From the NCBI RefSeq assembly GCF_000516985.1, contig NW_006917091.1, positions 6,154,618 to 6,218,617 of the forward strand: a DNA stretch of 64,000 nucleotides, read 5' to 3'. This document shows positions 35,911 to 45,328 of this stretch, in pieces (within the stretch, counting starts at the first letter, position 1; each line of letters starts with the position of its first letter). Below the pieces are notes generated by a model that was given only the letters and a program-made list of their open reading frames with translations, searched no databases and had not been told where the DNA came from. Source of the stretch: Pestalotiopsis fici W106-1. Its lineage: Eukaryota; Ascomycota; Sordariomycetes; Amphisphaeriales; Sporocadaceae. The position numbers were made by a program, and so were the translations under genes.

Positions 35911-38900
35911 TCATCGTCCAAACTCCAAATGTGGTATGATCACTGGCCCATATTTGGTGGGTGTCGTGAAAGCACCATCTCCCTGTACCACGTAGTCGAC
36001 TGCCAGACTCAACTTGCTCAACCCTTGAGAATGGCCATTGGCAACATTTGCGCTGTATTGCGTGCCCGGAATAGCCTCTGGATCATACGCCATGAATGAA
36101 ACAAAGTTCCTACGGCCCATGAGCTTCTTGAGCTCACGAGGTGAGCCAGAAGCGTCCGTGTGAAAGATCTCCATCATGTCTTCTTTCGTATCCGAGACCT
36201 CATGGTTCGACTTCTGGCCGTTGGCTGGCACGTAGTACGATTTGTTGCTGTGAAGCATCTTGAGGATGTATCCAGATGCGGGAGCTGCCACAATGGGCGA
36301 TGTGATGATCTGGTACATGGTTTTATGATCACTAGGATGAGTAGGGTCATGAACGAGACCAGCGCCACCGCAATTCACATCTAATGATTTGTCAGTATAC
36401 TGAGCAAGAAGATAAAGCAATAGTGACAATACATACCTCCAGAAAGGAAAGTCATACGAATGCCCTTTTGGTGAGCGATGCCTTGGAGAGTGCGGATCAG
36501 ATATGTTCGCTCAAGATCCTTGGAGTCATGTGTCCACATATCCCTGAGGATCTCTCCAATATCAAGGTCACCAAACTGGTTAACGACATTGCCCATGAGA
36601 CCAGACTTTCCAACAGCCTTTTTGACCTGGTTGAAACCCTGGGCGACAACTTCTTTACCTCCGACAATACCAGCAACGGAACTCGTCACCTTGCCCAGCA
36701 CATTATACGTAGTGTTGACGGCCTTTTTGCCGGTTGCAAATGTGTTTGCCAGACTTTCCACCGTATCTAGTCGGGGATACACGACTGGTACTGACAACAT
36801 CCAAATACAGTGTTGCACACTTGGAGGCAGGAGGGCAACCTTTGGGAACAGGCCTTGATACGTTGGGCCAGCCAGCACCCGGTTATGGGTGCGCTCTGAT
36901 CGCAAATCGGCTCCCACCAGGACAACGGCTGGTCCCAAAAACTTGACAAAGTGCCAGCCCTGACCTGTGATGGTGAAAAGATCGAGGTCATGGTTGACAT
37001 TTCTCAGCACTTCCAGTGTAGTGTGATGTTGAAAGAGAAGGTACATGTCTATAGCAATCCTTCCAATGTTCTTGAACATGTTTGAGTTCTGCATATAATC
37101 AGGGTAAGAGCCATAGCCATCAAAACTGCGATTCGTCAGTCTGTGTCATTTCTCCAGGAAGCGCATCGTTGACTTACATATCATGATCGTCAATCTGGCA
37201 GATATGGGGGATTTGAGCCCATGCCTCTCGCAAGAAGGGCTGGTCAAAATGACTCGTGTAGAAGTGAAAGTAAGCATGTGACACATCCTCCTCGTGTCTC
37301 GCCGTCCATGGAGCAGTTTTGCGATTCTCCTTGCCCTGCATAGCTAACCACTGCTTCAGAACCGGAACCTCTTTCCATAACCTATCGCCGTAGATTTGGT
37401 TACCTAGGCCGAGCTGAGCATGATAACCTCCACAGTCGACGTTCTTTTGAAGCACATCCTTCCACATGAAACCTACACCACCCAGTTTGCTTCGTTCATT
37501 CTGGGAGGTGCTTGCGGCAAAGTCATTGCCAGAGTGTCCAATGAAGCGCCAGTTGATTTCCTGCTTTCCAGCTACCACAAATTCGTATCTTGTGCAGCCC
37601 ATGTGCGACGTCACTGCATACGTCCACCTGTCCGTTCCACCATCACCCATTTCAAGGTCGATATCATACTTGTGGAACTGCCATCTCTGATGCGTGTATA
37701 TCGAGCGAGAAACCAGTTGTCTCGGATTCGGGGAGAGGTCAACACTCTTGTGGATATGGATCGTTGGTGGCTGAGGTGAATCCGTGACTATCATGATGCT
37801 TCCAAGCCATAAACCCTTTTCAATATCCATATTGACATATCTCAGGTATGGCCCAAAGTATACCCCATTCGTAGGCTGGACCTTGTACATGTCCACACCG
37901 GCACTGGGTGGAGGGCCAGTGAAACCAGCTGTGGGAGCGGCCGAAGCAGCCACGCTCATGATGCTTTCTGCATAACCAGGAGTCTGTGGAGGGAACATTG
38001 GCGAGGCCATTCCAGTCTGCTTTCCGCCAAACATTGGAGAAGCCAAAGGGTTTCCATATGTAGAGGCCGTAGGAGACAGAGGTGCCACATCATGGTGAAT
38101 GGGATTTGGTCCCTTGGGAAACTCCCATTGTGTAGCTTGAGTAGCCAAGTGGATATAGTAATACTGTCCCGAGTTCTGGTCGAGATGGGCAATCCAACCC
38201 TCAGGCAGTGGAGGCGGGGAACTGGGAACTTGACCAGAGAAAGGCGACGGCGTCGTCTGCTCAGGCTTGGACGATGAAGAAGCACTAGCGGCGGGCTCTG
38301 GTCTCGGATCATTGGCAAAGGCAGGGTGTCCTGGATGCTGCAGAGCTGGGGATGCTAGACCAGCTGCCACCGGATCCGCCTGCTTCTTGGGTGGCGAGGA
38401 CACTGACTGCGATGCCTGCGCTGGGGTTGAACTGGTCGAACTCGCTTGAGCAGCTGTGGGTCTTTGTTTCTCGGCTGGGTAGCCCGAGTTTCCACCAGAG
38501 CTTATGCTAGAATATGCAGGCGGCGGATCAGACATTTGCATCCGCCGAAAGTCTTGTTCGAGCACGCTTTCCTGTAACGCGCCAGAGCTCGAAGAAGTAG
38601 ATGGACGAGTCTGGTTGTTGCTGTTGGATTGTTGAGGCTCACTGACAGGTGTTACACCCTGATACACAGTTGGCGGGCCATGGGGCTGTTGCTCTGGAGT
38701 CTCGGTCGGTGTCCACGGGCGAGCAGGCCCAGACTGAGCAGGAGGGCGTTGTTGGTTGTATTGGGCCAATCTCTGCGCGGCAGCAGAGCTCTGCAGGCTG
38801 TTCAATGTTGCAGTTCCTGATATGCCCGAGGCCGCAAATCTTGCTTCAATATCCCCGCCCGGGATCTGACCTGGCTCTATGATCGGAGTCTCTGGCGGAG

Positions 38901-39627
38901 GCGGGGACCCCCGGCTTGCCTTTGTAGTAGACACCGAGGCCGTCGAAGCAAATCTGCTTACACCACTACTCGGCATCTGCAACAAGTCGCTATCTGCCAC
39001 TTGCGGTCTAGCATACTGGCTCGCGCTTGTGCTTGGGCTGGCCGAGTTAACCCTCGGCGGAGGATAGTACGGCTTATTGTGGTAATCGGGAAAGTTGACT
39101 GACGAAGCCGCAGCAGGTTTGTGCTGAGCTCCTAGAGGTTTGGCGAACAGCTCCCCGTCGTCGGCCAAGGGACTTGTGGGAGGACTCAGTGCTCCTGGCA
39201 AAGGCCTGGGCGCAGTACCGCGCCTCTCAGCCAGGCCAGGACCTTTCTTGTCAATGGGGCTTGTGTCTAGCCTCGGCGTCGTGTCGTTGAAACTGCCAGA
39301 GCCTGCCGAATGAGTCGGGCTTGAGTAAACCCTGTTTCCCGAGGGTCGGCGACCATCATCGCCGTATGAAGGTCGAGTCGAGACGACTGGCTTGCTTGGG
39401 CGCAAATCCTCGTCTTCTGGATACGGGAGAGGCGCAGCGGAGCTCGACGCGCCTGGCGGTAATGGAAAGGTTGGCTTTGAAGCCGAAGGCGTAGGGTATC
39501 TATAGCGGTCGGCGGCAGGAACTGGGCTCTGTGGTTTATAGATCCTCAGTGGCTCGATAGTTGGGCTGTCGCAGTCCTCGGCGGGCTGCTTGAGGAACAT
39601 CTCGTCATGCCTGCCATGGCCACTCAT
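35911..39627 (-). CDS. WW-domain protein with PhoD-like phosphatase domain
   Basis: Three exons on the minus strand: 39627-37178, 37125-36437 and 36380-35911, giving about 1202 aa. Introns are 53 and 56 nt. The first 470 residues are Pro/Ser/Gln-rich and probably disordered. A WW domain follows near 472-508 (LPEGWIAHL, YYYIH, TQATQWEFP: both Trp and the final Pro kept). From about 590 to the end lies a PhoD-like phosphatase region, with IDDHDIFDGYGSYP spanning the first intron and SGDVNCGGAG spanning the second; these match metal-binding positions of the PhoD-like metallophosphatase superfamily. WW domains bind Pro-rich ligands, so the protein may be recruited to a partner or fold on its own Pro-rich N-terminus. 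No signal peptide or membrane helix is visible, so a cytoplasmic location is likely. The substrate is unknown. Confidence 0.92.
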
Positions 39628-40171
39628 CCTGCGCAGGGTCTGCGACTGCAGCTATGCAGTGCAACTTGTATATATTGTTTCGAATGTGCTCGGCAGTATG
39701 ACCTGCAAGAAGGAGTTATTTTTAGGAGGCGGTCGCAAAAAAAAAAAATAGATGTGGAAGCTGGAAGCGGTCGCAATCGTGGTCGGGCTGTTCCAGAAGG
39801 TGGGGGGAGTTTTGATAGCCAGCGATGAGCTGTAAGCTGTCACTGCGCGCGCGGGGTTTGAGCAACGTAGCACAGGCGAAACGTCCAAGTGAGAGAGGGA
39901 CACACGAGGCGCAAGGCAGCCCAGCAACTAGAGCAGACTCAAGCAAAGAGAATGAATATTGCGACACGAAGCTGGTGATGAAACAAGACCCGAGAAAAGG
40001 GTAAAAGATTGAAGGTTATCGAAGACAGACAGACTCGACTACTATGCGGCCAGTATTGGTGGCCGCCCAACCCACTTCCTTCCCGCTACCACGCAGCTCA
40101 GTTCCCTGTCGGCGGGAGCAATTGAACAGGGTCCAGTTCCAGTCGCCCTCTAGCGCAAAGCCAGTCCCGCT

Positions 40172-40253
40172 ATTGGCTCGGCCTGGGAGTCGACATTGCC
40201 TGTTCTGATTGGTCACATTGCTTGGCGACATAGTGGTTCCTGACGGTGATTGG
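40172..40253 (-). promoter_or_regulatory. Cluster of three CCAAT boxes
   Basis: ATTGG occurs at 40172-40176, 40208-40212 and 40249-40253, meaning three CCAAT pentamers on the minus strand with spacings of 36 and 41 bp. They lie 545-626 bp before the start of the WW/PhoD-like gene and in its orientation. CCAAT is the core site of the fungal HAP/CCAAT-binding complex; occupancy here is inference. Confidence 0.4.
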
Positions 40254-41910
40254 CCCACAATCTTGGGCGCTTAGAGCCTATGGGCAAACGCAAGGAACAA
40301 ATCATTGTCTGCAAGCGCCCATTTCCACGCGTAAAGAGATTGATCGAGACGGAAGCCGGCTCATATGTGCAGACAATACATATGAGCCATGGTGTATATG
40401 TAGTTTCTTCATGAGCTCTGTTCAGGGATCACATGTTGCCAGGATTTGATGCATAATTGGCACATTGCTGCTTGGACCTCGAAGCGCCACTACGCAGTGC
40501 TTAAACAAGTCCCCGTTTTTAAGTCGCATTGCTGGACGGCTATACTAGTTTTAAGCACGCTGTCACATACCATCGTAATAAAGTATGTACGCCTGGCGCC
40601 TGTCAGGGCCTGTACCGTAATCGTGGGAATTTCGGTCGAAACCTTGTTCAGCACGTGATGCGATACTGCTGACACAATCCTCTTCAAGGCCCCGGTCGGC
40701 TTTTCAAAAGAGATGGAAGCGGGTGCTTCAATATACCGGGTTGCGGCATGACATACTGAAGGCTTGCATGTCGTCTTTCCAAGCTATTAGACTCAACATT
40801 TCGATATATGCGCAATCCGCCAGCCATGCAAAAGAAGGAGGGGGAAAGCAGTAACAATAACGACAAGAAAATAGACACGATGGCAAATAGTCAGGCCAAC
40901 AAAATGAATGAATGGGCAAAAAGGATCATTGGTCAAGAATTACATGCTTGTATTGATACAACTCGCATGTATTACCATAGTGGGCAATATCAATGTTGGT
41001 CCATGAATTGTATACGTAAAGCCACAAGTTGGATGAGATCGCGAACTTGGTTGGCACAGCTGCCCACAATATGAGCAAATATGTTACTGTTTGTGCGCGA
41101 GCAACAAGACACAAGTTTGTCCTGTAATCATATACTCACATGTTCGCCATCAAGTGTTCAAGTCAGTAGCAGTATTTCAATAAATAGCCTTTCGTGGTGA
41201 TACCGTGCAAGCTCAATAACGGTCAATGTATGAGTGTAATGTAGGCCAGACATCCAGCACGAGTCCTTGATGCTTTGCAGGTGCGGCGATCTTGCAGCCC
41301 AAGATTCATCAGATTGTCAGGCCATTGGCTGCAGGCTTGGCAGGCCTCCCAAGAAGCAACCAAGCAACATTCATATCCGTGGGGCCACCACCCACCACCC
41401 ACCGTGCCACTCAACTAACTCGCTGGCAAATGGGCAAATTGCCCCGCAATCTAATCGAGTATGATGAATGTTGAAGCAAGCCACTTTTCCCCCAGGAGGC
41501 AAACTGGCTACGCGGCATTCCCTCCTGTGCAGGCAACAGCATTTTCGCAACTCTGATTTGATTTGAATCTGATCTATTCGCAAGTTTGATCTGCCTAGAC
41601 TGAGACCAAGTGACTCATTTTTTTCTGTCTTCTCGGTCTCTAGTACATTCGCATTCAACTCGGAACCGAGTGCACTCCGAGGGGCTCGGCTTTCAGCGCC
41701 GGATAGCCACCAAAAGAAAAGAAGCTCGGAGTGCCCTTCGCCACCTTCGCTGGCACCAGGCAGTCAAGCCACACCACCGTCTGCTTCGTCAGCAAGTTAG
41801 AAACTCGACTAGCCAATTAGAAGAGTCGTTAGTCCCAAAGTGACCATGGAGGCCGCGTGGCAAGCAACCCAGTTCAACTTCTTTCATACGTGTAAATGTC
41901 GGCAGCCTTG

Positions 41911-41933
41911 TTCCAGGGCATTCGGATCCGTTC
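41911..41933 (+). promoter_or_regulatory. Step-type heat-shock element upstream of Hsp20 gene
   Basis: TTC occurs at 41911, 41921 and 41931, so three same-orientation TTC units with exactly 7-bp gaps. This is the step-type HSE arrangement recognised by fungal Hsf1. It lies about 235 bp before the ATG of a small heat-shock protein, which makes a functional element likely. Confidence 0.6.
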
Positions 41934-42075
41934 GAGGCCCATTGCGTAGACATGGATGACTATTACCTTCTGCCGTACAAACTGCTGATCGGAATTGCGT
42001 ACATGGCCCGGCATTAGTATGCAAAGTCTACGCATGGTGGGTTGCCTGAATTAGCCACCACGGCCCTTGATCGAC

Positions 42076-42080
42076 TATAA
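42076..42080 (+). promoter_or_regulatory. TATA-like box of Hsp20 gene
   Basis: A TATAA lies 91 bp before the ATG at 42167, between the heat-shock element and the start, a position that fits a TATA box with a leader of about 60 nt. Confidence 0.45.
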
Positions 42081-42166
42081 GAAGTTTGACATCCTGCTCA
42101 TGTGTTTTGTTTTTGATCTCCATCCTTCATCATCAACTATTCAATCACATCCATTTACATTCAACA

Positions 42167-43267
42167 ATGGCAAACAACAACACAAACAACAATGTCGGGC
42201 AAGGCCCCTTTTGGGACTTTGTTCGCTCTTTTGACGCCAACCCGCAGCGTGCAGGTGCTGGCGTCGACCACGCACCAGCAGGTCAGCCACCTTTCGGTGC
42301 TGGATTTCCCTTTGGCGGTCCTGGGTCTTTCAACCCTTGGCATGGCGGACACTGGGGAGGCCCATGGGGACCGCCACCTCCTCCCCCGGGTGACTTTCCC
42401 TGGGGACATCGCGGAGGCCGACACGGAAGACATGGTCGCCATCACCACCGCCGAGGCGATTCAGACTCTGAAAGGGAGGGCGAAGAATCAGAGGGGCACG
42501 ACTTTGACATGGACGAATCACCTGAGACCATGAGAGACGATGTGCCACCTCCACCGCCACCACCGGGCGGCCCTCACCCACCACATCATGCCGCTGGCTC
42601 TCCTCACCCTCCACCTCCACCCCATGAGGGGCCACGTCATCACCACGGCCGTCACCGACACGGATCTCGTGGACCTGGAGGCCCGGGCGCATTCCGTCGT
42701 GGCAGCTGTCGCGGACGTGGAGGTCCTCGTGGCAGACACGGTCCTCCCCACGGCCCGCCCCCGCCACCTTTCGGCGGGCCATTCGACTTTCGCTCCCTGA
42801 TGGGAGCTCTTGCTGGCCACCCAGCCGCTCAGGCTCTCAGAGGATATTTCGAACCGCAAGATGCCCCCCGGGCAGCCGGCGAGCAGTCCGGAGAGCAGCA
42901 GGACGACAGCTTCGTCCCTCCTGTCGACACATTCAACACGGAGAAGGCATACGTCTTGCACGTTGCGCTACCCGGCGCGGTGAAGGAAGATGTTGGGGTC
43001 AACTGGGATGCGGACAAGAGCCAGCTCAACATTGCTGGAGTTGTCTACCGGCCAGGAAACGAGGAGTTCCTCCAGTCGCTAAGCTCCGGGGAGCGCAAGG
43101 TCGGCATGTTTGAGCGCAGCATCAAATTGCCCCCTTCCAACGTCGACGAGAAGGATGAAGTCGACGGATATGGCATCACTGCCAAGATGGAGAACGGAAT
43201 TCTCATTGTTACCGTTCCCAAGGTCGAGAAGGAGTGGACCGAGATCCACAAGGTTGATATTCAGTAG
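42167..43267 (+). CDS. Small heat-shock protein (Hsp20/alpha-crystallin, Hsp30-like) with extended low-complexity N-terminus
   Basis: A single exon of 366 aa. The start is the ATG before ANNNTNNN; the frame stays open upstream but those residues are Leu/His-rich leader. The first residues include FWDFVRSFD, a feature of fungal Hsp30 N-termini. Then come about 220 residues very rich in Pro, Gly, His and Arg (runs of Pro, HHH, RGGRHGRHGRHH), with an acidic island (DSDSEREGEESEGHDFDMDE). The alpha-crystallin domain spans about 265-360 and contains the AYVLHVALPG strand, an FERSIKLP strand and the hallmark NGILIVTVPK. ATP-independent holdase activity is expected. The N-terminal extension is much longer and more biased in composition than in ordinary Hsp30 proteins (about 200-250 aa). 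An upstream heat-shock element supports heat induction. Confidence 0.93.
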   Translation: MANNNTNNNVGQGPFWDFVRSFDANPQRAGAGVDHAPAGQPPFGAGFPFGGPGSFNPWHGGHWGGPWGPPPPPPGDFPWGHRGGRHGRHGRHHHRRGDSDSEREGEESEGHDFDMDESPETMRDDVPPPPPPPGGPHPPHHAAGSPHPPPPPHEGPRHHHGRHRHGSRGPGGPGAFRRGSCRGRGGPRGRHGPPHGPPPPPFGGPFDFRSLMGALAGHPAAQALRGYFEPQDAPRAAGEQSGEQQDDSFVPPVDTFNTEKAYVLHVALPGAVKEDVGVNWDADKSQLNIAGVVYRPGNEEFLQSLSSGERKVGMFERSIKLPPSNVDEKDEVDGYGITAKMENGILIVTVPKVEKEWTEIHKVDIQ

Positions 43268-43774
43268 GGATTTTGGGAGGATTTGAACGAGCTTGGTGTC
43301 TTTGGCGTCTTGTTTAATGTATTGTGGCTTTATGTTTTGAAAGAAGTTTGAGCTTCCGCCGGCTTGGAAGGTAATTTACGATCTGACATCGCAAACTAGT
43401 TGGGACAAAAAAAGATAGAAAAAAAGAATAAAACAAAAACAACCATGCCATTCCGGCATAAATAATATTGAGTCTTCATATAACAATGTGTCGTGATATT
43501 GTCGATTAGTGCAAGAACAGATTCGGCTGGATCTCAAGTGAATAACTATAACATCTCATGTCTTAATATCACACTCACCAGTTTGGGCACAAATTGAATG
43601 GTGCCGTTACAGGTCTAGAACGAAATATGTAACATCATAGCTAGCACGACCGTTCTTTCAACACTAGCCGCTAGCCATTCTCCAACGATGCGCGCAGCGT
43701 CTATGGTCCAAGGACTTGATGACTAGACGAGCAGGACTATATGCCAATCCAGGGCAGATGATGTTCTCAACTGA
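43268..43774. other. Convergent intergenic region
   Basis: About 500 bp between the 3' ends of the Hsp20 gene (+) and the Pcc1 gene (-). Only UTR-like AT-rich sequence was seen. Confidence 0.6.
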
Positions 43775-44200
43775 TCATAGGGTATTTGTATTGCTGGATG
43801 AGAGTACATCTGTATCTAATGTCTCCATGACCTCCAGAACGAGGGTCAAGCTTTCCATGAAGCCATTCACAGCAACTCGAAGCATGCGATTTGTTGTAGC
43901 TTTGTATGTTACTTTGAGTACGCTGTCCTTGATGCGTTCGGTGTCGGGCAGAGTATCCGGGGTAGCAATGCGCAAATCCCGTCGCACCAAGGGCGAGAGT
44001 TCCTTGTCTACTTGGAGAGATCTGAGAGCCACAGAGGCGAGGCGCGCAGTTGGAAAGGGGACATCTAGTGTTCTATAAAGGAGGCCGTCAGTTTGGGTTC
44101 CAGAGGGCAATCTGCGACAGAGCGACAGAGTGCAGCAGATGATTTGAAGGAGGACGCACAGGGTGCAAGGGAAATCTAGAGGGCTTCCGGTGGTAGCCAT
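43775..44200 (-). CDS. PCC1: EKC/KEOPS complex subunit Pcc1
   Basis: Two exons on the minus strand, 44200-44160 and 44072-43775, giving about 112 aa. Splicing (GTGCGT donor, TATAG acceptor) joins FPCTL to TLDVPFPTARLASVAL, restoring the usual Pcc1 N-terminal strand. The following VDKELSPLVRR and the C-terminal YKATTNRMLRVAVNGFMESL are highly typical of the family. Pcc1 is the small dimerisation subunit of KEOPS, which works with Kae1 and Bud32 to make the t6A modification of ANN-decoding tRNAs and affects telomeres and transcription. The 87-nt intron is a multiple of three and has no stop, so retained transcripts would still be translatable (141 aa) but with the conserved strand interrupted. 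The gene diverges from CDC14, about 1.1 kb apart. Confidence 0.93.
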   Translation of the reverse strand: MATTGSPLDFPCTLCVLLQIICCTLSLCRRLPSGTQTDGLLYRTLDVPFPTARLASVALRSLQVDKELSPLVRRDLRIATPDTLPDTERIKDSVLKVTYKATTNRMLRVAVNGFMESLTLVLEVMETLDTDVLSSSNTNTL

Positions 44201-45328
44201 GGCTGTTATGATCTGGTTTTCGTTGGCCCTATATGCGACCAAGTTATCCCGGTTGCCAGTCGCGACGACAAAAGGCGAAAAGTCGGGTTTGCAGTGTTAT
44301 TTTGTGATGGTGGGGTTTTGGGTTGAGCTCGACGTTGCTTTCGTGGGACGGGCAAGGCGGAACGGAGCGGGAGCCGTTTCTGTAGTATGTACCTAATGCA
44401 AAGATAATGCAGTGTTGGTACGCTGCCTGGTACCCAAGCAAGCAGGAATTTGTAGATTAAACAGGATCGGCCGCGGGGTGGCTTTGGGGGTCTTCTGATG
44501 GCCAGAAGAGGTACCTAGACAGATAAGAAGACAGCATGACTTTGACTGACGTCGACATGTCTCGCTTCTAGAGGGCGGGCTTGACTCCTTCCACTCAGCC
44601 AGAACGAAAACATGGAAGAATGTATTGAAGTACAGGGGTGCGGGGTATTGTACACATTTCTGCTTGCTGGCTGGGCCCATTGACTTGGTTGTCTGGCCGC
44701 TGCGTATTGGTGTGAAAAGGTCACTCACTCACACTCGATGGCTCGGATGGTGCCGTGAGTTGGCCTTACTGTGCTGGATTCCGGGCGCTGGGGCCATTCG
44801 TTGCCATGCCAACTGCATTTACCAACGTCAGACTAGGGGCTCTAGTGAACTGGGGTCAGAGCAAAATAACAGCAGCAGGTCTCGAATTTTAATAAATCCT
44901 GCTGCTGACTCCCTAAGGCAATTGCTCACACGATATCTTCTCCTTTCGCAACTCTCTGCTTCAAGTCTACCCTGCCCTGTGCGTTCGGATATCTCGACTG
45001 CGGTCGCTTTTACCTCTCCTCATCGTCGCCGTCCGTCCGAGTGCATTAGGTCATTGTTGACAGAACCCGACTACCGCTTTGTTGTTTTGGCCGAACCCAC
45101 AAAAATCGGGGTACTCTGGTCCCGACTTCCCTTTTATCCCCATCGGCGCATCTCTCTAGTGTCTGTCGTCACAACCGTTTTGGCAAAACAATAATAAACT
45201 TCGCATCTACAGCAAGAGGCGCCGAGAAGCAACGACACTATACTTTCCCTCGCCAGTATCAAGGCTATTTGCCTTTACTTATCACCTCCTCCATTTCTGA
45301 GCTGAGCAGCGCTCACACCAGATCCGCA
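44201..45328. other. Divergent promoter region, PCC1 and CDC14
   Basis: About 1.1 kb. A long open frame on the plus strand here (about 190 codons) begins with TTG, lacks any family resemblance and runs through the probable CDC14 leader, so I did not call it a gene. Confidence 0.55.

Larger units (their letters stand above)
39628..42166. other. 2.5-kb divergent promoter region
   Basis: This lies between the WW/PhoD-like gene (-) and the Hsp20 gene (+). It holds three ATTGG boxes at 40172-40253 and a step-type heat-shock element at 41911-41933. Apart from those and a TATA-like box I see no gene. Confidence 0.6.

Noticed and set aside
44625..45194. 189-codon open frame upstream of CDC14
   Set aside because: It begins with TTG, has no recognisable domain, a composition like translated non-coding DNA, and lies in the probable CDC14 promoter and leader.
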